Shown here piece by piece: positions 25,177 through 33,218 of a DNA stretch of 64,000 nucleotides. The notes under the pieces are model-generated. The model made no database searches. It was not told the origin of the DNA and was given only the letters and a program-made list of their open reading frames with translations. Origin of the DNA: Pelagibius sp050330205 (GTDB lineage: Bacteria > Pseudomonadota > Alphaproteobacteria > Kiloniellales > Kiloniellaceae); assembly GCA_050330205.1 (NCBI GenBank), contig JBHJOA010000016.1, positions 23,532-87,531 on the forward strand, written 5' to 3'. The translations under genes and the position numbers were made by a program. Position 1 is the stretch's first letter. Every line of letters begins with the position of its first letter.

Positions 25177-27996
25177 ATGACGCCTGGGCGGTCAGCCGCG
25201 ACGAGCCCCGCCGCTGGCCTGGACTGGCGGCATGGGAGCCTGCGCCAGGTGATCGCCGGGCTGGCCCGTTTCGGCGACATTCCGGCAATCCTGACCCTCG
25301 GCGAGTCGGAGCCGCGCCAGGTCACCTTTCGCCAACTGTCGGAGCGGGTTGGGCGCCTCGCCCGCAGCCTGACCCGCCGGGGTCTCGGGGAGAACAGACG
25401 GGTAGGCATCCTGGCCGCCAACGATCCCGACTGGATCGCTGCTGCCCTCGCCGTGATCGACGCCGGCGGCGTGGCGGTACCACTCGACGCCAGGCTGGAC
25501 GAGGAGTCGCTGCGGCACATCCTGGCCGACTGTGCCGCCCGGCTGCTCATCGTCGGGGAACAGGAACAGAGCCGCATCGCGCGACTCTGCCCGGCAGGCG
25601 TCGAGCTGATCCCGCTGGAGGGCCTATGGGAGGCCCTCGATACGGAGGAGTCGGAACCCGCCGCCGCGGCGCAGACCCGGCCGGAACCGGACGGCGACGA
25701 CCCGGCGGTCATCTTCTACACCTCCGGCACTACGGGGCTGCCGAAAGGCGTCCCCCTCACCCACCGCAACCTCCTGTTCGAACTGGACAGCCTGCTGTCG
25801 GTCGGCCTCATGTCCGAGGGCGAGCGGCTGCTGCTGCCGCTGCCGCTCCACCATGTCTATCCCTTCGTCGTCGGCATGCTGGCGCCGCTGGTCTACGGCG
25901 TCGGCATCGTGCTGCCGCAGTCGATGACGGGACCGCACATCCTGGAGGCGACCCGCGGCTTCGACGTCTCGACGGTGATCGGCGTGCCGCGGCTCTACGA
26001 GGCCCTGGTCTCGGCGGTCGAAAGCCGCGTCGCGGCGCGCGGCGCGGTGGCGCACCTGCTCTATCGGACGGTCCTGAAGGTCAGCCTTCTCGGCCGCCGG
26101 TACCTCTCGCTGCATCTCGGCAGGCTGCTGCTGCGCCCGCTGCACCGCCAGTTCGGCACCCGGCTGCGCCTGATGGCATCCGGCGGCGCCGCGCTCGACG
26201 CCGGCCTCGCCTGGAAGATGGAGGCCCTCGGGTGGACCGTGGCCACCGGCTACGGCCTGACCGAGACAGCGCCGCTGGCAGCCCTCGTCCGGCCCGGCGA
26301 TTCGCACTTTGAGAGCGCCGGCAAACCCTTGCCGGGCGTCGAGTTGCGCATCGCACCCCTGGCCCGGAAAACGGACAACGACGGGACAGCGGAGGAAGCG
26401 ACGCCGGAGGGACGGATCGAGGACGGGGAGATCGGCGAAATCCAGCTGCGCGGTCCCAATGTCTTCGACGGTTACCTAGGTCTTCCCGAAAAGTCGGCCG
26501 AAGCCTTCACCGGCGACGGCTGGTTCAGAACCGAGGATCGCGGCTACCTCGACCGGGAGGGCTATCTGCACGTCCTCGGCCGCAGCTCCACCTTCGTGGT
26601 CACCGCCGCCGGTAAGAACATTTCGCTCGAAGAACTCGAGCGCCGTTACCAGGGACACCTGGCGATCAGGGAGATCGGCATCTTCATGCGCGACGGGCGG
26701 CTGGCCGGACTCGTGGTGCCGGAGCCGGCGGCCTTGCGCAATGCTGACGGCGGCGCGCCCGACGAAGTCGTCCGCGAAGCCGTCCGGGCGGTGGCGCGGC
26801 AGCTGCCGCGCTATGAACGCATCGACGACATTGCCGTGGTTCGCGATGCCCTTTCGCGCACGCGACTCGGCAAGATCCGCCGCGACAAGCTGCACCGTCG
26901 CTTCGACGCCGCGTGCAGCGAGGGCGAGGCAGAGCCGAGCGGGCCGATGCCGGTGGAGGAGATGCCCGGCGAGGATCAGGCCCTGCTGGAGCGGGCCCCG
27001 GCCCGCGCCGTCTGGGAATTTCTCTGCGTGCGCTACCCGGCGCTGCGGCTGACCCCCGACAGCGATGTCGCCCGCGACCTCGGCGTCGATTCCCTGGGCT
27101 GGATCGACCTTACCCTGGAGATCCGCGAGCGCTGCGGCGTGGCGCTCAGCGAAGCGGCGACGGCGCGCATCGAAAGCCTGCGCGACCTGCTGCAGGAAGC
27201 GGTCGCCGCCGCCGGCCGCAGCGGCGTGCAGGCCGCCGCCCTGGAAGACGACCCGGAGAGCTATCTGACGGAGCGCCAGAAGCGCTGGCTGAAGCCGCTG
27301 AGCGCCGTCGAGAGCGCCCTCGCCTGGCCGATCTACCACCTCAACCGCGCGCTGGTGCGTGCCTTCTTCCAGGTCAGGGTATCCGGTCTGGAGCATCTTC
27401 GCGAAGCCGGCCAGATGATCCTGACGCCGAACCATGCCAGCGTGCTCGATCCCTTCGTGATCGCCGCCGTGGTGCCCTACGACATCCTGAGGCGCAGCGC
27501 CTTTGCCGGCTGGACGGGAATGGCCTTCGCCAATCCTCTCTACCGCTTCGTCGTGCGCCTCGGCCGCACCCTGCCGGTGGAGCACGACCGGGCCGCATTC
27601 TCGAGTCTTGCCGCCGCGCTCGTCGCCCTGCGCGACGGCATGAGCCTGATCTGGTTCCCGGAGGGACAGCGCTCCGGCGACGGCCGCCTGCAACGCTTCA
27701 TGCCCGGGATCGGTGCCTTGCTGTCCAGGTCGCCGGCGACCGTGGTGCCAGCATTCATCGCCGGCACTTTCGAGGCCATGCCGCGGGGCCGGCGCCTGCC
27801 GCGCCCGGGGCGCATTGAGGTGGTCTTCGCGCCGCCCTGCAATCGCGAGGCGCTCGATCGGAGCGGGAAAGGCGACCGCGCGGAAACCCGCATCGCCGAG
27901 GCGCTGCACCGGCGGCTCGAGGAGTTGCAGGCAATGTCGGAGCGGAAGGGCGGGCCGGCCGACCCGAAGGAAAATGGTGGGCGTACCTGGGATTGA
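25177..27996 (+). CDS. Three-domain fusion: acyl-AMP ligase - carrier domain - lysophospholipid acyltransferase
   Basis: A 939-residue protein starting at an ATG with a full AGGAGGT site. Residues ~20-590 are an AMP-dependent acyl-CoA/ACP synthetase (P-loop 'YTSGTTGLPKG' 181-191; 'GYGLTETAPLA' near 360). Residues ~600-690 are an acyl-carrier-like domain with 'GVDSLGW', Ser639 being the likely phosphopantetheine site. Residues ~730-920 are a PlsC-type acyltransferase with NHASVLD (His753, HX4D) and 'WFPEGQRSGDG'. This suggests activation of a fatty acid, loading on the internal carrier and transfer to a lysolipid, an Aas-like job with a different domain order. The last seven codons lie over the tRNA-Val gene on the other strand. 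Confidence 0.9.
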   Translation: MTPGRSAATSPAAGLDWRHGSLRQVIAGLARFGDIPAILTLGESEPRQVTFRQLSERVGRLARSLTRRGLGENRRVGILAANDPDWIAAALAVIDAGGVAVPLDARLDEESLRHILADCAARLLIVGEQEQSRIARLCPAGVELIPLEGLWEALDTEESEPAAAAQTRPEPDGDDPAVIFYTSGTTGLPKGVPLTHRNLLFELDSLLSVGLMSEGERLLLPLPLHHVYPFVVGMLAPLVYGVGIVLPQSMTGPHILEATRGFDVSTVIGVPRLYEALVSAVESRVAARGAVAHLLYRTVLKVSLLGRRYLSLHLGRLLLRPLHRQFGTRLRLMASGGAALDAGLAWKMEALGWTVATGYGLTETAPLAALVRPGDSHFESAGKPLPGVELRIAPLARKTDNDGTAEEATPEGRIEDGEIGEIQLRGPNVFDGYLGLPEKSAEAFTGDGWFRTEDRGYLDREGYLHVLGRSSTFVVTAAGKNISLEELERRYQGHLAIREIGIFMRDGRLAGLVVPEPAALRNADGGAPDEVVREAVRAVARQLPRYERIDDIAVVRDALSRTRLGKIRRDKLHRRFDAACSEGEAEPSGPMPVEEMPGEDQALLERAPARAVWEFLCVRYPALRLTPDSDVARDLGVDSLGWIDLTLEIRERCGVALSEAATARIESLRDLLQEAVAAAGRSGVQAAALEDDPESYLTERQKRWLKPLSAVESALAWPIYHLNRALVRAFFQVRVSGLEHLREAGQMILTPNHASVLDPFVIAAVVPYDILRRSAFAGWTGMAFANPLYRFVVRLGRTLPVEHDRAAFSSLAAALVALRDGMSLIWFPEGQRSGDGRLQRFMPGIGALLSRSPATVVPAFIAGTFEAMPRGRRLPRPGRIEVVFAPPCNREALDRSGKGDRAETRIAEALHRRLEELQAMSERKGGPADPKENGGRTWD

Positions 27997-28049
27997 ACCA
28001 GGGACCTCCTCGATGTCAACGAGGCGCTCTCCCGCTGAGCTATACGCCC
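27975..28049 (-). tRNA. tRNA-Val (anticodon GAC)
   Basis: A full 75-base cloverleaf on the minus strand. Acceptor stem GGGCGTA/TACGCCC, D-arm 'AGCTCAGCGGGAGAGC', anticodon stem CCTCG/CGAGG with loop TTGACAT giving anticodon GAC (reads GUC), T-arm 'GGTTCAATCC' and an encoded CCA end. Its 3' end overlaps the 3' end of the acyltransferase fusion on the opposite strand by 22 bases. Confidence 0.97.
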
Positions 28050-28169
28050 TCACCCCGGGACATGGTCCCGGGAGGTGTCTGCCCCCATCCCCTGACGGGG
28101 CTAAAAATTGACGGCCCTGCGGCGGGCGTCCGGGGGTTTAACGTCCGGCACTGCCGCCGGAGAGCAGGC

Positions 28170-28198
28170 GAAGTAGCACTATCCCCCGGCTTTTTCAA
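28170..28198 (-). promoter_or_regulatory. Promoter of tRNA-Val
   Basis: Minus strand TTGAAA (28193-28198), 17-base spacer, TACTTC (28170-28175), about 120 bases upstream of the mature tRNA 5' end. Between them a hairpin (about 28051-28077, CCGGGAC-ATG-GTCCCGG) just before the tRNA may guide processing. Confidence 0.5.
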
Positions 28199-28235
28199 GC
28201 CTTCCCGAAGCCCGGAAAGCCAGGGTTTCGCGGCC

Positions 28236-28595
28236 TCAGGCGGATAGGATCGAATCCACTTCTTCCACCAGGTGGCGCAGGTGGAAAGGCTTGGAGAGGA
28301 TGCGCGCGCCCTGGGGCGTGTGGTCCCGGTTCTTGAGGGCCACGGCGGCAAAACCAGTGATGAACATGACCTTCAGCCCCGGCTGCAGCTTGGCCGCCCG
28401 GCGCGCCAGTTCGATGCCGTCGAGGCCCGGCATTACCACGTCGGCCAGCAGCAGGTCGGCGCGGAAACCGTCCAGAGATTGCATGGCATCGAGCCCATCG
28501 CCCACTGCCACCACATGGTGGCCGGCGTTGCGCAGCGCCTTGGCCAGGAACTCCCGCATCGAGGTGTCGTCTTCTGCAAGAAGGATTTGCGCCAT
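28236..28595 (-). CDS. cpdR: CpdR-type single-domain response regulator
   Basis: A 119-residue stand-alone receiver domain. It has the acidic pair in 'ILLAEDDTSMREFL', the phospho-acceptor Asp52 in 'LLADVVMPG', Thr in 'VMFITGFAAV' and Lys in 'ILSKPFHLRHL', and ends 'VDSILSA'. Length and the 'MAxILLAEDD…FITGFAAVAL…SKPFHL' pattern match CpdR, the adaptor that in unphosphorylated form primes ClpXP for CtrA, PdeA and other cell-cycle substrates in alphaproteobacteria; CckA-ChpT phosphorylates it. It lies next to N-formylglutamate amidohydrolase, transcribed divergently. The 323-base gap between them (28596-28918) holds no gene I can support; a TATAGACT stretch near 28761 could be a -10. Confidence 0.88.
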   Translation of the reverse strand: MAQILLAEDDTSMREFLAKALRNAGHHVVAVGDGLDAMQSLDGFRADLLLADVVMPGLDGIELARRAAKLQPGLKVMFITGFAAVALKNRDHTPQGARILSKPFHLRHLVEEVDSILSA

Positions 28596-28918
28596 GACCC
28601 CTGTGTTCGGTCCCTCGTTCTACAGTTGCCGGCTCAGTCTCTCACCGGCCGGCGCCTCCGGCAATGGAGGTGAGGCGGCGCAGGGGCCGTTAAGCATGTT
28701 GGCGGCGGTTCGCGCCAGGGGCGCCTCGCAGGGGCTGCGATTCCCCCGCCGCCGGGACAGTATAGACTAGCGGCAAGGCCCCAAGTAGACCTTAATGGAC
28801 CGGCGATGACCCGATGAGGAGGGAGTGCGTGGAGACGCCCTGACCGTCCCCTTGAATGGGGCATGACAGGCCTCCCGCTTTGGCCTAGAACGAAAGCTTC
28901 AAACAATCCCGCAGAGAT

Positions 28919-29803
28919 ATGGACGCGATCGCGCCGAGCGCCCAGGCCCAGAAGCCTCACGAGATCATCCTGCCGGACCGGCAGACCCTGCCGCTGGTCT
29001 TCGCCTCGCCCCATAGCGGCAGCGACTATCCGGCCGACTTCCTGGCTTCCTCCCGCCTCGATCCGATCAGCCTCAGGCGGTCCGAGGACAGCTTTGTGCA
29101 TGAGATCTTCGGCTGCGCCCCGGAGATGGGGGCGCCGCTGCTGCACGCCCTGTTCCCGCGGGCTTTCGTCGACCCCAACCGCGAGCCCTACGAGCTCGAC
29201 CCCGCGGTGTTCCGCGACCGCCTGCCGCCCTACGCCAACACCTCCTCGCCGCGGGTCGCCGCCGGGCTCGGCACCATCGCGCGCGTGGTCGCCAACGGCG
29301 CCAACATCTACCGTCGGAAGCTGACCCTGGAGGAAGGGCTGGAGAGAATCCGCAGCTACTACTGGCCGTACCACGAGGCGCTGAGGACCCTGATCGAGCG
29401 CACCAAGGAGCGCTTCGGCTACTGCATCCTGATTGACTGCCACTCGATGCCCTCCAGCGGCCGGCCGGGTCGCGGCGTCGCCAATACCGCCTTCGTGCTC
29501 GGCGACTGCCACGGCACCACCTGCTCTCCGGCGGTGACCCGGACCGTCGAGCAGGTGCTGAGCGCCAAGGGCTACCAGGTCGTGCGCAACACCCCCTATG
29601 CCGGCGGCTTCGTCACCCGCCACTACGGCAAGCCGCAGGCCTGTGTCCACGGCCTGCAGATCGAAATCAATCGCCATATCTATATGGACGAGTCGCGCAT
29701 CGAGCGGCGGCCGGCCCTTAAGGCTTTGGCGCAGGACATGCGCGACCTGGTGAGCGCCCTGGGTAGCCTGGATCCGGCGCAGCTGAACGGGACCCGGCAG
29801 TGA
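28919..29803 (+). CDS. N-formylglutamate amidohydrolase family protein
   Basis: A 294-residue zinc hydrolase of the HutG/N-formylglutamate amidohydrolase fold. Hallmarks are 'LVFASPHSGSDYPADFL' near residue 27 (metal-binding His), 'RAFVDPNREPYELDP', 'YCILIDCHSMPS' near 175 and 'VHGLQIEINRHIYMDE' near 245 (Glu ligand). The enzyme would release formate from N-formyl-L-glutamate or deacylate a similar amide. No other hut genes are nearby, so a role outside histidine breakdown is possible. The following acetyltransferase starts inside its stop codon (GTGA). Confidence 0.9.
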   Translation: MDAIAPSAQAQKPHEIILPDRQTLPLVFASPHSGSDYPADFLASSRLDPISLRRSEDSFVHEIFGCAPEMGAPLLHALFPRAFVDPNREPYELDPAVFRDRLPPYANTSSPRVAAGLGTIARVVANGANIYRRKLTLEEGLERIRSYYWPYHEALRTLIERTKERFGYCILIDCHSMPSSGRPGRGVANTAFVLGDCHGTTCSPAVTRTVEQVLSAKGYQVVRNTPYAGGFVTRHYGKPQACVHGLQIEINRHIYMDESRIERRPALKALAQDMRDLVSALGSLDPAQLNGTRQ

Positions 29804-30369
29804 GCGAGACCTTGTCCCGGGGGGAAACGCAGGCGGCCGGCCTGACCCTGCGCCCGGCGACGGCCGAGGATGTCCCGGCGATCCAGGCAATCTATGCCCA
29901 CCACGTACTGCACGGCATCGCCTCCTTCGAGGAGGAACCGCCTGACCAGGCCGAGATGCAGCGCCGCCTGGGCGATATCCTGGCCCGCGGCCTGCCGTAC
30001 CTGGTGGCCGAGGACCGGCCTGGCAGCGGCGCCATCCTGGGCTATGCCTACGCCAGCACCTACAGGGCGCGCCCGGCCTACCGCTTCACCCTGGAGGACT
30101 CGGTCTACGTGCTGCCCGGCAAAGGCGGCAAGGGGATCGGATCGGCCCTGCTGGGCGAGCTGATCGCCCGCTGCGAAAGCCTCGGTTACCGGCAGATGAT
30201 CGCGGTGATCGGCGACAGCGCCAACGCCGGCTCGATCCGGCTGCATGCCCGCCATGGTTTCCGCGAAGTCGGCACGCTGGCTTCGGTCGGCTTCAAGCAT
30301 GGCCGCTGGATCGATTCCGTCTACATGCAGCGCGCGCTGGGGGCCGGCGACAGCACCCTTCCGGCTTGA
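29800..30369 (+). CDS. GNAT acetyltransferase, phosphinothricin/methionine-sulfone type
   Basis: A 189-residue N-acetyltransferase. 'LRPATAEDVPAIQAIYAHHV' at the N-terminus, the acetyl-CoA loop 'VLPGKGGKGIGSALLGELI' near residue 105 and 'GDSANAGSIRLHARHGFREVG' near 140 are the signatures of the PAT/MddA group, which acetylates glufosinate-like compounds, methionine sulfoximine or sulfone, or free amino acids. The start is GTG overlapping the amidohydrolase stop by four bases, so the two are co-translated. The physiological substrate is likely an amino-acid-like amine. Confidence 0.88.
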   Translation: MSETLSRGETQAAGLTLRPATAEDVPAIQAIYAHHVLHGIASFEEEPPDQAEMQRRLGDILARGLPYLVAEDRPGSGAILGYAYASTYRARPAYRFTLEDSVYVLPGKGGKGIGSALLGELIARCESLGYRQMIAVIGDSANAGSIRLHARHGFREVGTLASVGFKHGRWIDSVYMQRALGAGDSTLPA

Positions 30370-30421
30370 CTCGCAGCTGCCGCGGCGCCGCGCGCGAATC
30401 CTGCCCCGGCTCCTGATTCCG

Positions 30422-30451
30422 AAAAAAAAAGGGCCGCGACAAGCGCGGCCC
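30422..30451 (-). terminator. Rho-independent terminator of the MmgR-like sRNA
   Basis: On the minus strand GGGCCGCG-CTTGT-CGCGGCCC is followed directly by nine T (30422-30430). The same hairpin has no T run on the plus strand, so it serves the minus-strand RNA and not the acetyltransferase gene. Confidence 0.9.
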
Positions 30452-30518
30452 AAGTTTAGGGAGGAAATGCCCTATGGAACTGCGGCAGGCCCCGGCAAAG
30501 CCGTCTCCATACCGCAGT
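30422..30518 (-). ncRNA. mmgR: MmgR / alpha-r8 family trans-acting small RNA
   Basis: A ~95-base sRNA. It has its own consensus promoter, a 5' stem-loop (ACTGCGG pairing with CCGCAGT, 30479-30518, with inner TATGGA/TCCATA), the single-stranded decamer TTTCCTCCCT (30458-30467) and a perfect terminator hairpin with nine T. I recall that the Sinorhizobium MmgR (alpha-r8) RNA, which limits polyhydroxybutyrate granules, carries exactly this decamer just before its terminator hairpin. The CCUCCC core can pair with Shine-Dalgarno sequences. The 5' end is inferred from the promoter. It points toward the acetyltransferase gene. Confidence 0.78.
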
Positions 30519-30522
30519 GCAC

Positions 30523-30551
30523 AATATGCGCCCGCCCGCCGGGGAGTTCAA
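30523..30551 (-). promoter_or_regulatory. Promoter of the MmgR-like sRNA
   Basis: Minus strand TTGAAC (30546-30551), 17-base spacer, CATATT (30523-30528), placing the transcription start near 30516-30518, right at the foot of the 5' stem. Upstream DNA (30552-30600) is AT-rich, as an UP element would be. Confidence 0.7.
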
Positions 30552-30740
30552 TGGAAAAGTTATCAATTCATTGATCCACTTATTATTTTCTAGAAAGATT
30601 GAACACGGAACGAACACTATCCCGGATGGAATATTGCAATGCGGCAGAGAAATTCGGGTCCCCTCGTCCCGACTGCCGCCCTCTGGCACACGGATTGCTG
30701 CCCATAGCGGTAGAAGTCGTCCGGAAACCGAGGTGCCGTC

Positions 30741-31358
30741 TTGCCCCGCCTGCTCTTGAGAATTGCCGTCCTTGCCCTGGGCCTTACCGCGCCCGCTTCG
30801 CTGTCGGCAGAAGAAGCCCTTGATTCTCCTTGGACTCTCTGCCGTGAGGCGGCGGGGTGGGCGGAACAGGCCCGCGACCTCCCGCCGCACCTGCTGACGG
30901 CGATCGCCCTCACCGAGTCCGGGCGCTGGCACGGCGATCGATCGGAAACTCTTGCCTGGCCCTGGACCGTCATGGCCGAGGGCGAAGGGCGATTCCTGCC
31001 CAGCAAGGCCGCCGCCATCGAAACCGTCCGCGCCCTGCAGGCGCGCGGCATCCGCAACATCGACGTCGGCTGCATGCAGGTGAACCTGCACTACCATCCC
31101 GAGGCCTTCGAGTCGCTGGAGACCGCCTTCGACCCGGCCGCCAACGTCGCCTACGCCGCCGGCTTCCTGGTCGAGTTGCGCCAGGAGGCGCGTTCCTGGA
31201 CCCGCGCGGTGGGTCAGTACCACTCGCGACAGACGATCCGCGGCAACGGCTATCGCGCCAAAGTGTTCAAGGCCTGGCGCGAGGAGCGCCACCGCGCCAA
31301 CCGCGCGCGCCAGGCGGCGTTGCGGGCCGAACGCGAAGCCCGCGACGGCAATTCTTAG
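30741..31358 (+). CDS. Lytic transglycosylase, SLT family (periplasmic)
   Basis: A 205-residue exported murein hydrolase. Residues 1-23 are a signal peptide (MPRLLLRIAVLALGLTAPAS, then LSA). The catalytic Glu59 is in 'IALTESGRW', followed by 'WPWTVMAEGEGRFLP', 'NIDVGCMQVNLHYH' and 'NVAYAAGFLVELRQE', the soluble-lytic-transglycosylase blocks that cleave between MurNAc and GlcNAc. The basic C-terminus is rich in Arg and Ala. Translation appears to start at TTG, with GAGGTG seven bases before it; no ATG precedes the signal peptide in frame. It overlaps the NIPSNAP gene tail to tail by four bases. Confidence 0.9.
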   Translation: MPRLLLRIAVLALGLTAPASLSAEEALDSPWTLCREAAGWAEQARDLPPHLLTAIALTESGRWHGDRSETLAWPWTVMAEGEGRFLPSKAAAIETVRALQARGIRNIDVGCMQVNLHYHPEAFESLETAFDPAANVAYAAGFLVELRQEARSWTRAVGQYHSRQTIRGNGYRAKVFKAWREERHRANRARQAALRAEREARDGNS

Positions 31359-31681
31359 AGCTTAGGCGTGCCGTAGAAGTCGACCGGCACCATCAGTTTG
31401 TTGGATTGCGAAACCAGGGCGCCGAGTTCGGCCGAGCGCCTCTGGTAGTCCTGCCAGTCCGGATCGGCGATCATCGCCGCGCGCTTCGTCTCGCGGTCGG
31501 CGGCATTGTCGTACACCCAGATGTGGACGTATTCGTTGGGATCGCCGGTTTCCGTGCGCAGATAGGCCAGCGGTTCTCCCAGGTGCCGGGTCTGCGCCGG
31601 CTTGCCGTACTTCGCGTAAATCTCGAAATGGGCCTTCAGCAGGCCCGGCTTCACTCGATAGGTGCGAACGTCCAGGAGCAT
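31355..31681 (-). CDS. NIPSNAP family protein
   Basis: A 108-residue ferredoxin-like alpha/beta-barrel protein: 'LLDVRTYRVKPGLLKAHFEIYAKYG' at the N-terminus and 'EYVHIWVYDNAADRETKRAAMIADPDWQDYQ' in the middle are the NIPSNAP pattern. Bacterial members are often next to catabolic enzymes but have no fixed reaction. It is monocistronic and divergent from the PAS protein gene. Confidence 0.88.
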   Translation of the reverse strand: MLLDVRTYRVKPGLLKAHFEIYAKYGKPAQTRHLGEPLAYLRTETGDPNEYVHIWVYDNAADRETKRAAMIADPDWQDYQRRSAELGALVSQSNKLMVPVDFYGTPKL

Positions 31682-31815
31682 CGATTCCTTACCTTTGTTT
31701 CACTGTCATACGATAGACTTGGTCATATCACGAAGGTGCGTGCCCGACCCGATTGCGATTTGCCGGAACCCTCACCGTAAGGAGGACGTTGCGGCAAGCC
31801 TGCTGCGGCGCCAAC

Positions 31816-32364
31816 ATGGTCCCGATGAACGAAAAGCTGGAAGACATCCAAGCGACCGAGATCGAGTCCGACAGCGAACTCGCACGCTATCCCGACCTCG
31901 CCTTCGCGCGCGACTATTGGGCCCGCAAGCGCGGCCATCGCTTCGCACCGGCGCGCGCCGACATCGATCCGTTGGAAATCACCGCCATTCTGCCCCGCAT
32001 CATGCTGGCCGACGTCGAGTGCGACAGCGAAGGACCGACCGGCTTCCGCTATCGCCTGAGCGGAACCGGGATCGGCGAAATCCATGGCCTCGAACTGACC
32101 GGCCGACGGCCGGGCGACCTGAGGCCTGCGCCCTACGGCCGCTTGGTCGAAGCCCACTACCGCGAAGCAGTCGGGCGGCGAAGCCCGCTGGCCCATATCA
32201 TCGCATTGCAGACCAACACGAAGTCCCGTTCCTATGCGCGGATCATTCTGCCGCTTTCGGCTGACGGCGAGACGGTCGACATGCTTATGATCGTCGACAG
32301 CGACACCGACAATACGCTGCAAGAATTCCTCGAAACCATCGAGGCGCTCGCCTGCCACCCCTAG
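31816..32364 (+). CDS. PAS-domain protein (PAS_5 type)
   Basis: A ~182-residue single PAS-like domain protein of the alphaproteobacterial PAS_5 group: 'LAFARDYWARKRGHRFAPARADIDPLEITAILPRIMLADVE' is split over residues ~22-65 and 'FRYRLSGTGIGEIHGLELTGRRPGDL' follows. No output domain, so it may be a ligand sensor or adaptor. Start is uncertain: ATG at 31816 or 31825, or a TTG at 31789 that has AAGGAGG only three bases upstream. It overlaps the MaoC-like gene tail to tail by four bases. Confidence 0.82.
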   Translation: MVPMNEKLEDIQATEIESDSELARYPDLAFARDYWARKRGHRFAPARADIDPLEITAILPRIMLADVECDSEGPTGFRYRLSGTGIGEIHGLELTGRRPGDLRPAPYGRLVEAHYREAVGRRSPLAHIIALQTNTKSRSYARIILPLSADGETVDMLMIVDSDTDNTLQEFLETIEALACHP

Positions 32365-33218
32365 TCCCATGCGACCTCGCCCTGCATGGCGAGAAAGCCG
32401 TCGGGATCGACCACCCAGAGGTCGGCGCGCTGCGCCTGCTCGTCCGGCGCGCCGCAAACCGTGAAAGATCTGGTGTCGAAAATCGGCCGCTTGGCGCGGA
32501 AGCTGAAGCGTGTAGCGCGCGCCCGCGGCAGGTGGCGGCGCAGTTGGCCGACCATCAGCGTCGCCAGCAGAGGCCCATGCACGATGAGTCCGGGATAACC
32601 CTCCTCCATCGTCGTGTAAGGCTGGTCGTAGTGGATGCGGTGGCCATTGAAGGTGAGCGCGGAGTAGCGGAACAGCAGCACCGGTGAGGGCACAATCTCC
32701 TGCCGCCAGGCGCCGTCGGCAGGCGGTGCCTCGCCCGGCGGCAGGAAGGGCCCCTTCTCGCCCGCCTCGCGGTAGACGATGTCGTGCTCCTCGACGATGC
32801 ACGGCCCCGACCCGTCGGAGACCACGTGCTCGACGGTGACAAAGGCCAGGCGCCCGCTGCGCCCGGACTTCTCCGAAACGGATTTGATGGTGGAGCGGCG
32901 CGTCGCCTCGCTGCCGACCTCGAGAGGTCGCGGAAACTCGACGCGGCTGCCCGCCCACATGCGTCGCGGCAGTTCGATGGGCGGCAGGAAGCCGCCGCGC
33001 GCCGCGTGGCCGTCGCGGCCGAGCTCCGCGGTCGGCGCCAGCGACCAGAAGTAGGCCCAGTGCCACAGCGGCGGCAGGGCATCGCCCGGATGCAGCGGCG
33101 GCGCGGCGTCGTCCAATGTCGCCTGCAGGGCCTGCGCGCGCGCCGCTCCGATCGTGTCGCCCAGTTGCTCCTGGCGCCCGACCCACCGGGTCCAGCCATC
33201 GGCCGTCGTCCCGCTCAT
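32361..33218 (-). CDS. MaoC/HTD2-like acyl-CoA hydratase (mesaconyl-C4-CoA hydratase type)
   Basis: A 285-residue double hot-dog hydratase. 'WHWAYFWSLAPTAELGRDGH' in the first half and 'HIHYDQPYTTMEEGYPGLIVHGPLLATL' near residue 200 in the second are the signature of the FAS1-like/HTD2 dehydratase branch that includes mesaconyl-C4-CoA hydratase and itaconyl-CoA hydratase. The ATG overlaps the CoA-transferase stop by four bases (ATGA). An in-frame extension to 33584 runs through the CoA-transferase gene and is rejected. Last gene of the HIT-dehydrogenase-GST-transferase operon. Confidence 0.85.
   Translation of the reverse strand: MSGTTADGWTRWVGRQEQLGDTIGAARAQALQATLDDAAPPLHPGDALPPLWHWAYFWSLAPTAELGRDGHAARGGFLPPIELPRRMWAGSRVEFPRPLEVGSEATRRSTIKSVSEKSGRSGRLAFVTVEHVVSDGSGPCIVEEHDIVYREAGEKGPFLPPGEAPPADGAWRQEIVPSPVLLFRYSALTFNGHRIHYDQPYTTMEEGYPGLIVHGPLLATLMVGQLRRHLPRARATRFSFRAKRPIFDTRSFTVCGAPDEQAQRADLWVVDPDGFLAMQGEVAWD

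Noticed and set aside
27975..28049. tRNA-Val as an integration site for a mobile island
   Set aside because: No integrase, no direct repeat of the tRNA 3' end and no foreign-looking genes were seen in the flanks.
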